Shown here: in pieces, positions 1 through 10,859 of the stretch
Position numbering within the stretch: the first letter of the stretch is position 1
Layout: each line of letters starts with the position of its first letter
Assembly (NCBI RefSeq): GCF_025698545.1
Contig: NC_068567.1
Location: forward strand, 4,340,001 to 4,404,000
Reading direction: 5' to 3'
DNA: 64,000 bases
DNA from: Gossypium raimondii
Taxonomy: Eukaryota > Streptophyta > Magnoliopsida > Malvales > Malvaceae
The notes under the pieces: model-generated
The model's input: the letters and a program-made list of their open reading frames with translations, nothing else
Told to the model about the DNA's origin: nothing
Database searches by the model: none
Made by a program: the position numbers and the translations under genes

Positions 1-1120
1 TATTCAAGCCATAAAAACCAAATTTCAAAGTTTGTCAGACGGCTTGAATTTAAAAGCCAATAGAATCATCATGTCAAGTTTTGTTGGCAATGATGGGCAC
101 TAAAAGCTACATGGAAAATTTGCTCTTCTAATTGTCAAGCCATATTAAATGTGGTTATTGGCTTAAATGACATGCAAACTAGTATAAATAGGCTTTAGTT
201 CTAAATCATAGGACACACCAATTTTGAGAGTGAATTAGTTAGTGAGTAGCTAATTTGAGAGCAATTGTATGAAAGTTTTTGGATGTTTTTCTGTGTGAGT
301 TGTAAGTTTTTCAGGTGTGAGTAGTTAATTTGAGTTTTTTTTTTGTTATAGTGAAATTTCTTGTCGTCTCTGCCCGAGTAAGAGGCTTTAAAGCCGAACC
401 ACGTAAATTTTTATATCTCTTTATTTATTCCTTTTCACACATTATTTTTTTGTTGTGTGTCCTATTTATTCTCAATAAATTTATTTGTGGTCATATTGAT
501 GTATTTAGTCCAATCCATCATCAACAAATTGACATCAAAGCTCTGTTTCCACTACTTTTGCGGTATTTGCAAAATGGTTGTGCTCTTGATTTTTTTTTAT
601 TGCTTCTGTTGTCACGTAAAACATTGATATGGCTGCAAGTGTATCATTGAATAAATACAAAGTCGAGAAATTCACCAAGAAAAATAGTTTCAGTCTATGG
701 TGCATCAAGATGTGAGCTATGTTTGGTTCAACAAGGATTGCTTAAGGCATTGTCTAGCGGAGACAAATTACAGAACATGCTTTCGGAAGAGCAAAAGGAC
801 AAGATATTGGACAGAGCATACAATGCTATTCTACTATGTCTAGGTGATGAAGTATTATGAGAGTTAGCCGAAAAGACCATCATGTCTGGTTTGTAGCTCT
901 GGTTAGAGAGCAAGTACATGACAAAGTCATTAACGAACTTGCTCTACCTCAAGCATCAACTTTACAACTTGAAGATGAGGAATGTACACCTATTGACACT
1001 TTCAATTATGTTACTATACATCTCAATAATATTGATATTAAAATCGATGATGAGGATCAAACATTGATTGTTTTGTGTTCTCGCTAGTACAAAAACTTCA
1101 TTGACACTATGTCGTACGAT
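1..1120 (+). mobile_element. Ty1/copia retrotransposon fragment: leader plus decayed gag start
   Basis: The first ~490 bases look like the end of a copia LTR and its leader (a TATA-like stretch near 183, then CT-rich sequence, then a degenerate primer-binding region near 520-540). From about 630 the translation resembles the copia gag start (MAASVSLNKYKVEKF, then SLWCIKM), but it is broken by stops and frame changes before 860. The clearest open part, 857-1087, reads as gag residues around DDEDQTLIVLCSR and then continues past a stop as YKNFIDTMSYD. At 1120 the gag homology stops abruptly and resumes near 5340, so the element was split by an insertion. It is non-functional. The family assignment rests on recognising the gag pattern by eye. 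Confidence 0.65.
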
Positions 1121-1303
1121 TGATAAGTGTCAAAAGTAACATATTTTAGTCTCATTCTTGATGCATTTTTAGGTGGTTATGTGGTGTTACTTGTGAATTA
1201 TATACTACTAATCATTTATACTCATATTTTGATGCTTAATAGAACACTTTAGAGCAATAAGAGTGAAAAATAGATGGAAATTAGAACATTAGAGCAGTCT
1301 GGA

Positions 1304-4300
1304 TGTAATAGCCCGATTTTAGGCTTAGTCGGAACAGTGGTTTCGGGACCACAAATCCGACGAAAAAAAAATGTAATGGCTTGAATTTTCAGAGGTGTCG
1401 GAACGGTGATTCGAGATCACTAAATTCGACAAATGGGTAGAAAATATTATTAATTTAGTAAGTATAAGTTAAATATGAAGTTAGGAAAATTTTTGAAATA
1501 GTGAATAGTGCACTAGAAATAAATATTAAAATAATTAGAATCGAAATGAGGAATCAAGACCTCGGGATTTTAAACTGAGCCATAAATATTTTATAAATAT
1601 TTATGGAGTGTTAAGTTAGTATTAAAGTTTCGTTAAGAAATTTTAAAGTTCCGATAATTAATTGAACAAAAGGACTAAATTGTAACAAATGCAAAATTTT
1701 GGGAAATGATTAAATAGCTTAAATGATAAAAGGAAGAGGGCTTAAAGACAAATAGACCCAAGGTCTATTTGGGCTGGACAACAGAGGCATGAAATCAGCA
1801 AGAAAGTAAGGAGAATTAAGGGCAAAATTGGAAAATTGCAAAATTTGCTTAATAAAGTTAGGACCCAAGTGGAATTATCTAGATTTCTCTTCATTTTCTG
1901 AATTCTCATCAGCTAAAACACCATGGAAGGGCTTCTTCAAGCTGTTTCTTCATATTTTATTACAAGTAAGTTCAATTCTTGACTATTTCTTGAAATTTTT
2001 GTATTTTTATGACTTTTACAACTAGGCCCACTTGTTAAATTCATTAGTTTTTGATTTTATGAAAGAAGTTGAAAGTTGATATGAATATGTGCTGGAAGTA
2101 TATGATGATTTAGCATGAAATTAGAGCTTTAAATTGTTCATATGCTGATTTTATTGAAAGAATTGAATAGAAAGTGAATGTTTGGGACCTAATAGTAAAA
2201 GAGTTTGAAGATAGAGTTATATGTGGAAATTCTGAATTTCAATAGTTGTGTAACAACTTATAATGTCTAGTAAAGTACTAATTGAGAAAATTAGATTAAT
2301 TGAGGGTTAATTGAGAAAGGACCGAATTGTATAAACTGTGAAATTTGGGGCAAAATGGAAATCAACATTTTGCACTAAAGCAGTTTTGGACAGTAGCAGT
2401 AGTGTAACTTTGAAAATCACCAAAATTGTATAGATTGAATTAGAGGATGAATAAAATATGAAACTAAAGCTTATTGAGTCTAGTTTCTTATAAAAGAAAT
2501 GATGTAAGCAATGGAATTGTAAATCATGAGATATAATAGATTTTGTGAGACAAGGTCAGAATGAATTCAGGTTCCCTGTTCTGACTTTGGAAAATCATTA
2601 AAATTGTAAAAAATGATTATGAGTTATAGTTTATATGGTTAGAATCCTTAATGAGTCTATTTTAGAAGAAACAAGCTAAAACATCATCCGAATTCTGTAC
2701 AATGAGATAATTAATTTTAGTGAAGAGTGGTCGGAACTGTCAGACAGCGAAACAGGGAAACTTTAAAGAATAAACTGTACTATTTGGCTGAACCAAAATT
2801 ATGAAAATTTTATGGTATGAAGATATGTGAGTCTAGTTTCAGGTAAAATTAACGGATCTTAATTTGGAGCTCTGTAGCTCCGGATAAAAATAATTTAGTG
2901 ACTCTGACTCGGATAAACAGCTTTGAATATACATGTTAGTGAATATTGAAATTATGGTTAATGTTTTTAAGTGTGTTATACACATTAAGGATGTGGAATG
3001 GAGAGGAGGAGGAGGAAAATTGGGAAATATATGAATGATTCGTGTATAAATGGTCATATGTTTGATTATAACTCATAAACGATGAAATATGAATGATGCT
3101 TATTTTGTGCATTATTGGTCATGGTTTAAGCTCATGTGTGAAAATAAAGTTTCATAGTATGTGTGTATGGTATATTCAGTATATGATTTGGCATGAAATA
3201 ATACCATGAATGGTTTATGAATTAACACATGTTGGTAAGCCGATATATGAATAAATGATCAAATTGAGCGGAACGCCGGATTTGAGTACCGATCAAGTGA
3301 AAAGTGATAAGTGGTAGCTTTAGCTACACTTATCCGATCAAGTGACAAGTGGAAAGTGATAAGTAATAGCTTCGCTATACTTATCGATCAAGTGACAAAG
3401 TGATAAGTGATAGCTTGGCTATACTTATCTGATCAAGTGACAAAGTGATAAGTGATAGCTTCAGCTACACTTATCTGATCAAGTGACAAATGGAAAGTGG
3501 AAAGTGATAAGTGATAGCTTCGGCTACACTTATCTGATCAAGTGACAAGTGAAAAGTGATAAGTGATAGCTTCGGCTATACTTATCTGATCAAGAGACAA
3601 AGTGATAAGTAATAGCTTTAGCTACACTTATCTGATCAAGAGACAAAGTGATAAGTGGCTACACTTATCTGATCAAGAAACAAAGTGATAAGTGGCTACA
3701 CTTATCTGATCAAGAAACAAAGTGATAAGTGGCTACACTTATCTGATCAGAAACAAAGTGATAGGTGGCTACACTTATCTGATCAGGGACAAGTGATAAG
3801 TGATCATACGTAAGACCATAGTTATACTATGGCAAAGTGAAAGTGAAGTACTCAATTTTCCGTGACCGTTCCCTAATTTGATTAAGGATGGTAAGTGACA
3901 AATGGGCCCAAAGAATTAAAGTAAATGGATAAGTGGTAGTGTATTTATATCGGACGATGTTGTTATTCAAACTAAAGTGATATTTTCATTGCTAAATTGA
4001 GAATTTCATAAATGTGTTATTGAATGGTATAATCAATAAACATTGAGTTAAATTGTAAATACGTATTAGTTTTGAATTTGATGTCATTGAATTGTACGTG
4101 AATTAAATGGAAATTGCTAGTGATATGATTTAAATTATGAGCATGAGAAATTGCGAATTGAATGAAATGGAAATGAAGCATTAAATTGCATGAGTATGTA
4201 TCGGGTCTCGCAGGCCCTAATTATTATGATTATAATATTTTGAGGATATATTGTGAAAAGTTATAGAAACATGTTAATTATTTTGAAAGTTTTAATTTTG

Positions 4301-4400
4301 ATGAAATTTTATAACTCGGTTAAATACGTTTACAAGTGTATGTGTTTTGGTAATGCCTCGTACCCTATTCCGGTGTTGGATACGGTTAAAGGGTGTTACA
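1304..4400 (-). mobile_element. Solo-LTR-like element, 3,097 bp, with 5-bp target duplication CTGGA
   Basis: The element starts TGTAATAGCCCG and ends GGGTGTTACA, giving TG...CA termini, and it is flanked by identical 5-bp repeats CTGGA (1299-1303 and 4401-4405). It has no coding capacity. Its right end in reverse complement (TGTAACACCCTTTAACCG) matches the start of the 19549-21848 element. Blocks around 2400-3020 match, inverted, 20220-20830 and 50157-50700. Together these features indicate a solo LTR or non-autonomous LTR element of one dispersed family, inserted in reverse orientation. It contains a tandem array at 3291-3802. Confidence 0.75.
3291..3802. repeat. Tandem array of about 12 palindromic 36-59 bp units
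   Basis: Each unit starts GATCAAG or GATCAG and carries GATAAGTG, a short spacer with GCTTCGGCT-like sequence, and the inverted partner CACTTATC. Each copy can therefore fold into its own hairpin. The left units are longer (45-59 bp) and the right units shorten to about 36-37 bp by losing the TAGCTTCGGC spacer. The array lies inside the 1304-4400 LTR-like element. Confidence 0.85.
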
Positions 4401-5340
4401 CTGGAAGCTAAACACATGCTATAGAGTTTCACACAGGCAGACCACAAGGTCATGTGACCCACACGGGCGTGTGTCCAGGGCATGTGGATTCAAGAACAGT
4501 GTGCGTTGACAACTAAAAGTTACGATTTTTAAGTTTTTTTTTTGCACTTTAAAAGGTATAAATAAGGAAATAAAAGAGGAGGATACCGACCGTCATATGA
4601 TAATACGAAAATTACTCAAAGAACACCATTGAAGCCAATTTACAAACAATTCTCCATCAAGATTCAAGAGTTCAAGTTGATTTCCAAGGGAGTATCATGG
4701 ATTTATTTTATTTTAGTGGTTATATTGTATTTTTTGGTGTTTATTCTTGCGAGTATGAACTAATTCTCTTAATACCTAAGGGAGATGAACCCTAGGATAG
4801 ATTCCATTGTTTGATTTCTATCTTTTATGCAATAAAACTTTAGTTTCTTAGTTTTCAATTATGAATGCTTAATTGTTATTGCGTTAATAATTCTAGAGTA
4901 TTGATCTATGTTTAATGTGCATAAGTTTGAGGTTGAATAGATCCTTCTTGTGATTAGATCTTGCATAATTGAATGGAGTTGCATGCAATTCTAGAAATAG
5001 GACAAAATAAATCTATTGGATAGAGTCAAATTTAATAGAGGGTCCATAGAGTGAATTAATGTAATAATAGAAGTTTTAATTAGAAACAAATTTCAATTAA
5101 TCAACTTAAGGTTAGTTGCTCTTATACTCGAAAGAGATATTAGCATAAATTAGGGATTTCTACGAATCAAAGAGCTAATAAAAGAAGTTGTATAAATTAG
5201 GTTGAGAATTATAGATGAAATCTAAGTAGATTCTTACATTGTTTTGTCACTTGGTTGATACTTCATTGTTTTTTTGTGTTTCATTCTTTGGTGCATTCGT
5301 TAGTTAATTTAGATGGTTAATTTTGATTTTAATCAATCTT

Positions 5341-5880
5341 TTGAATGATGATATTTCTCTACAGGAAGTAAAAAATGCCTTAGGCTCTAGTGAGTTGAGA
5401 AAAAAGTTCACTGGTAAAGCAAGTGAAAACACTCAAGGTGAAGACTTGGTTGCTCAAGAGAGATCCAAGTTAAGAAAAGGACATTCAAGCAAAACTCATC
5501 TTATATCGCAGTCCATGAAAAGAATGCAGTGTTATTGCTGTAAAAAGTTTGGGCACATAAAAGAAAGATTGTCCAAAGGAGGAGGATAAAGTAGAACTGC
5601 AAGAACAGTAAAATGATCGTGCAAATGTGATTAATGCAAAAAGTTCGAATGATGTAGAGTTCGTTTTGACAGTAGTTGACTCTTGTACCGGTGAGAGTTA
5701 GATTCTTGATACAACCGCTACATTTCACAGTAACACCTATAAGGATTTATTTTCAACGAATGAAAATTGCGCCAGTTTAGGGCTAATGGGAGATCACCAC
5801 ACATGCCAAGTCAAAGGGGATCGGCACAATTTATACAAAGATGTTTGAGGTATTGTATAAGTTCAGTCTCCTGCTATTGA
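5341..5880 (+). pseudogene. Copia gag zinc-knuckle and protease remnant (continuation of 1-1120)
   Basis: The open segment up to 5589 reads DDISLQEVKNAL, then a charged linker, then a CCHC zinc-knuckle remnant CYCCKKFGHIKERLSK near 5527-5575. The last zinc ligand, expected five residues after the histidine, is replaced. Past a stop and frame changes the sequence continues as ILDTTATFHSN and GLMGDHH, the decayed copia protease region (normally ILDTACSFHM-like). It is a dead fragment whose left half is at 1-1120. Confidence 0.7.
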
Positions 5881-6690
5881 GGGAAAAATAAATACTATAA
5901 AAATTCCTCCACCAACTCTTTTTTATTTATTTATTCATTTTAAACTATCATCATGGTCCACACCGTCTTGATGCCGATGATGCTGCAGGATTCGTTTCCA
6001 TTTAATTTGTATATAGGACAACCAAGATCATTTCCCTTTATTTGTGAACGCTTGGGCACAGTATCATCCTTCATTGTGATAAGACATCAAAAGGTACGTT
6101 TTTCAATTACTGATTAGATATCTTCATACCTTGAATTGGGTGCAGGTTAAATCCCAATAATAATGAAAGTAGTAATAATGTATCTGATTGAGTCAAGCTG
6201 AGCATAGTTAAGAAAATATCATGTTGACGACTCGATTCGTTTCTAAAACCTGTTTACATCATCAATAGACATTGTATTGCAAATTTCTTTCAAATCCTCT
6301 TATGTAAGCTTCATTGCCGATTATCTAATATTTTCTTCAATCTGAATCAATTGAATGTAAAAAAGTTGGAAATGCTGCAAACCGGTCCTCAAACAACTGA
6401 GCTTAATTAGATAATGCCTTTCGTTTAATGACTCCCGGTGTCATAAATCTTGCTTAGTCTTTGAGTGCTAATTACCTATCTTGTCTGCCCATATAAAAGA
6501 ACTTATCTTATAGGTAAGAAAATATACAAAGGGAAGGCAAATCCTTTTCCTGCAACTTAAGTTCTAGGGGGAAGTAATATAAACAATCAATTAAAAAAAA
6601 AGACTGCATGTTGTTCCATAGTTATGGAAAAAATGTTGGTATACTACTTTGACCTGTCTGGTGTAGCTGCCAATCTTGGTCTCTCACCCC
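5881..6690. other. Intergenic sequence downstream of DMC1; no gene recognised
   Basis: This is AT-rich unique-looking sequence between the copia remnant and the 3' end of DMC1. It probably includes the DMC1 3' UTR on the minus strand immediately left of 6698. I found no ORF with recognisable similarity and no terminal repeats. Confidence 0.5.
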
Positions 6691-6697
6691 TGAGCTA

Positions 6698-9600
6698 CTA
6701 GTCCTTTGCATCTGCAATTCCCCCTGGTGTTATCTGAAAGACGTGCTTCTGTCAAGGAGATAACTGAAACAAAAGCTGTTGTACTCTGACACGAGGATTT
6801 AAATCGCGATCCTAATTGCATTTTTTTTTATTGTAATGGAGGACATGACGAATGCTAATATGACAACTGAAACAACCCAAATTGTAAAATAATGGCTGCA
6901 ACATCAAACTGCTGCCACTATTTAAATCCCTGCTATCATGATCTGACGATCGGGGGTTAAATGATTTGAGGCAATCAGAAAATTCTAAAATAAAAATAAA
7001 AATAAAAATAAAAATAAAAATAAAAATAGTGACAATGAAAGGATATTGCTTCAGCTTCTGGCAAATTTGGAGCATCAAACACCTTGCACACGCGCTGTTC
7101 ACCTTTGCCTTTCCTGAACATCAACCTTATCGTGGCTGCATGTGCTAGCACATGCCCCCCGGCTGGTTTCTTTGGGTCTGATATAAACACTCCACCCCCA
7201 GGGTCGGCAATAACTGCAACAAATTCGCTGTCTTAAAGATCCCTTGTTCTGCAGTTGTAATTCTGCCAATGGAAAATATAAGTAAATAGGTTAACCAGAC
7301 TGATTCGAGTACGTACCTTGGTTGGTCATGTAAACCGCAACATTGAATTCTTCAGCTATTTTTGTCAATCGGGAAAGCATCTGAGCCAATTTTTGCTGCG
7401 AATGAAAAAAGGTTCATTTGATTAAAGAGGGTATAATCTCAAACATACATATTTAAGTTGTAATAAGGTTTTTTCAAGATAATACCTGGCGCTCGGCAAG
7501 TTCTCCTCTCCCGGTGAAATCTACTCGAAAAAGAGCAATAACAGAATCCACAATCTGAAAATACGAGCGTATAAGAACATCATTAAACAGAGTCCATGGT
7601 ATCAAGCATTATTGAATGATGTCGACAAAGCTCACCAGAAGTCTGAATGGTTCTTCAGACATTTTTGCTGCCAAACCCAGAAGCAGATTGTACTGATGCT
7701 CATACGTGTAGGCTCGAGCATAAACGATCTTTGACATAAATAGAAAACAAGGAATATGCTTAAAAATCTATTTATACAATTCAATTGATTATGTATGGAT
7801 ATTGAAGCTTACATTGTCAAGAACAGCTCCTGGATCCATCCCAAATCTTTCTGCTATTGGTATAACTCGATCCGGCCGGCTACAAGTGTACGTAGTTAAA
7901 AGAGAACAAATAAAGTGAATTTAGTGGGATACTAAAAAAAAAATAGAGTAAACTACACCATGGTGACTCTAAAATAGGATCTGTCCTATTTTGGTCACTC
8001 CAATATATATATATTTTAATTTGATCATTCTAAATAAGATAATTGTGCGAATTAGTCACTGATGTTAAAATTTTTATTTTCTTTTAATGGATTGCTAATA
8101 TGACGCATTAGCACATTGAATGACTGACACGTGCTATTTTTTGTTGACTTTTGACTAAAGTTTAGGGAGCTCCCTATAATTAATCCAAAGCTTTTTCCCC
8201 CTAAACTTTTTAGAAAGGTCCTAAACTTTAGTTAAAAATCAACAAAAAAAAATGACATATGTTAATCACTCAATGGACTAATGTGCCACATCAGTAATCT
8301 GTTAAAAGAAAACAGAAATTTTAACAGAAGTGACTAATTCGCACATGTATTTTATTTAAAGTGACTAAACTGGAAAAAAAACATTTTGAAGTGATCAAAA
8401 TAGAACAAACCTTATTTTATAGTGACCATATGTATAGTTTATCTAAAGTGAATCTAGTTGGAAATACTTTGATAATATCCTATTCTTAGCTACTTCTTAA
8501 AGAAGAGAAAATAAAATGGGAAAAAATATATGTAAAAAAAATATCATCTTATTCCTTGAATTTTCAAAAATGTCGCCGCAGAACAAAACAATTATTTGTA
8601 TATATGCGCATTTAGCATTGTCCTAAATAAGAACAAAAAGGATACAAAGTTCCTTCAGTATCAATGTAAGCAACTTTTCCACTCCCTCCACGCATGTTTG
8701 TAGGAAGCTATAAAGGCAATAATATTCCAAGAGCCAATTTGAACAAATTAAACCCCCTTCAAATCAAGCCCATTAATAAAAGACGCTTCGAGTATATTAA
8801 AAGTAGGTTAGCTCTATTATCTTTTTCTTTCTTTTATCCCCAGTTTCTAAGAATTAATAAAGACTCACATTAAATCATGGATCACAAAGGTGAGATTAAA
8901 AACCTGTGTGGAAACGCATAGAGTATGTGCCAGCTGAGTTTTGCCGGACCTAAATCAACATTGTAGATTAGCACACAAGTTAATCATGCTTAGGATAGGG
9001 ATGAACCAGCAGGTATATGATATTATTATTTAATATCTATAAGAAGAAAATGACAAACTATATGCTATTGTTCTTACCTAAATTCTCCAAAAGCTTCTGT
9101 AATAGCCGAAGTTTCTATCCCTCCTTTAAAAGTTAGTTATTAAAATCATTTTCAGAGAACTTTAATCAAAATAAATGTACATGTATTAATATATAACTTG
9201 TCTCACGTAAAAATAAAAGCACTTACCACCCAACAGTTCATCAAGGGCTTGGCTTCCAGTTGTGATGCGAATCACAGATTTTCTCTACAAAACCAAAAAC
9301 AAGAATGCCCAAAAAGCGTTCAGTTTTAACATAAACATAAACTAAAAATGTGAAATGAGAAAATAAAATTAAAACATGAAATTTGAACTTACTTTTAGTA
9401 GAGCATCGCTTCCAGTGATATAACCAAAGTTCTGAGTAAATAAAACATGAACAAGAAAAAGAAAAAGAACTCAGAAATTTGACGAAAGGAAAAAAGGACC
9501 AAACCAATGAGATGAATTCAACTAACCACTATCTTCTCTGCTGCTTCACAGATCTTATCGACCTTAGCTTCAGATAAACCTTTGATTCCAGTCAAGTTCT

Positions 9601-10528
9601 GTAAAAAAAATGAATACAACAATTAAAAAAACAGTTCCCGCCATAATACTAAAAACTCCAAATATGTTAATTAAATTTGAATTTACCTTCTTAGTATGCA
9701 TCATCAATCCGTTACAAGTGTATATCCCTGCATCTTGAAGCTTTTTCACGTCTCCGGCATTGATTCCTGCAGTTATCACTGCACCAAAAAAAATTATTGC
9801 AATTCAAATCTAATATACTTATATAATTACTAAAAAACTATTATCCCCGTTAGAAAATGAAATATCTGATGACAGAACAAAGAGAAATGTTCTTATTCAT
9901 ATATTTCCAGCGAACAATTTGCAAATGATATCAACGAACAAATGCTTATATATTGCAATTTACAACCGAGTTGAAACAGAGAATATCGCAGATCTGAATC
10001 TCAAAACAATGAAAATAAAACTTCTACAATAGCATACTAGATCAAGCTAGTTCACTTAAAATCTAAAAATCTAGACATTGAAAACTCAAAAATCTCGAAA
10101 AAGAACAACTAGCGATCTACGTAGTCGTTCGAATCGCAAGCGTAAGACTATAATGAAGATTTAAGAAAGCGTGCAAGCTGATACGAGAAGATGGAGAAAG
10201 CATAAACAGCAGAAATTATTCAAAAATTTTCACAACAAATTAAATGCTAATTTCAAATATCAATAGCAGATCAACATGGATTCACAAACTTAAAACAGAA
10301 ACAAAGAGACAATCTGGAGATTCAAAAATAGTTTACATTTGTCAATGGCTTCAAACAAATCCTCTTCATCGTCGATATCTTCTCGCTCCACCAGCTGTAA
10401 TTGACTCGCTTCTTCGGCTCTGCTTTACGTGCAAATTTCAACATACGATTTAAAAGAAAGGAAAATGGAAGAACTCGAATTTGAAAAAAGAAATGCTGAA
10501 ATTGAACTTACTTTAGAGTACCAATCAT
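6698..10528 (-). CDS. DMC1: Meiotic recombination protein DMC1 (RecA/RAD51 family), about 15 coding exons
   Basis: DMC1 is the meiosis-specific strand-exchange ATPase that coats single-stranded DNA and drives interhomolog recombination. Exons (high to low): 10512-10528, 10337-10419, 9687-9778, 9527-9598, 9393-9431, 9227-9284, 9078-9123, 8904-8949, 8646-8707, 7813-7879, 7636-7728, 7486-7554, 7317-7395, about 7050-7213, and about 6698-6748. All joins keep frame, giving about 345 residues against about 344 in Arabidopsis. The protein starts [20 protein letters not shown]. It has a helix-hairpin-helix N-terminal domain ([18 protein letters not shown]), Walker A GEFRSGKT (~132-139), Walker B LLIVDS (~223-228), the L1/L2 region with [12 protein letters not shown], and the tail [13 protein letters not shown]. 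The start gives the expected MxxxLKAEE beginning. The donor of the last intron is not a clear GT site, so that junction is uncertain. Confidence 0.93.
6987..7028. repeat. (TAAAAA)n microsatellite in the last DMC1 intron
   Basis: Seven hexamer units of AAAAAT lie just 3' (in gene sense) of the penultimate DMC1 exon. In the minus reading they form a long TTTTTA tract, which could act as part of the pyrimidine-rich region of the last intron. Confidence 0.9.
7946..8444. mobile_element. Foldback MITE inside a DMC1 intron
   Basis: The ends are inverted repeats: GAGTAAACTACACCATGGTG on the left, and on the right the reverse complement of AGATAAACTATACATATGGT. Similarity continues inward (tracts such as CCTATTTTGGTCACT against CTATTTTGATCACTT), so the ~500 bp element folds almost fully on itself. 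It lies in the largest DMC1 intron (7880-8645). The termini resemble those of the 12674-13013 element. I could not confirm a target duplication. Confidence 0.7.
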
Positions 10529-10642
10529 CTTCGTTGCGGTAGAGAATATCTGTTCGTTTTTTTTTTGGCGTGCAAGAGAGCAGAGAAGGAGATTTGAAAT
10601 GGGAGTGTGAATTAACGAAGAACCTGAGAATCTTATAATAGG

Positions 10643-10650
10643 GCGGGAAT
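10643..10650 (-). promoter_or_regulatory. E2F-type site upstream of DMC1
   Basis: On the minus strand this reads ATTCCCGC, matching the plant E2F consensus WTTSSCSS. It lies about 115 bp upstream of the DMC1 start codon, in the 5' UTR or proximal promoter. Whether E2F acts here is an inference. Confidence 0.45.
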
Positions 10651-10859
10651 AGGGAGCGAGAAGAGTAAGACTGTTAAATTCCGTTAAAACGGCCTTGAGA
10701 TCCGCGTTTGGACGTGTTGGAGAGAGCTCAAGAGAGTAGGGCAGTTTGATCTCTATGGTAGATAAATGAAGCGGGTATGATGTTACCAGGTCAGCATAGT
10801 AAATGGGGTCCACTTGGGAGGAAGAGAGTTCATTTTGTTTAAAATGATTTTTTTTTTCG

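Larger units (their letters stand above)
1121..5340. mobile_element. LTR-like insertion splitting the copia gag; itself split by a nested element
   Basis: This insertion begins with TGATAAGTGTC at 1121, directly after gag codons for MSYD, and ends near 5320-5345, where gag resumes (DDISLQEVKNAL). Without the nested 1304-4400 element it is about 1.1 kb. Its right part carries a GC-rich CACACGGGCGTGTG motif near 4461 and a TATA-like GTATAAATA near 4556. These features suit a solo LTR of a Ty3/gypsy-like element. The exact right boundary is not clear. A weak target duplication (ACGAT on the left, ATGAT on the right) is the best I can see. Confidence 0.5.

Noticed and set aside
3291..3802. Regularly spaced repeats resembling a CRISPR array
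   Set aside because: The window is plant nuclear DNA, the 'spacers' are themselves repeats, units vary in length, and the array is inside an LTR-like element.
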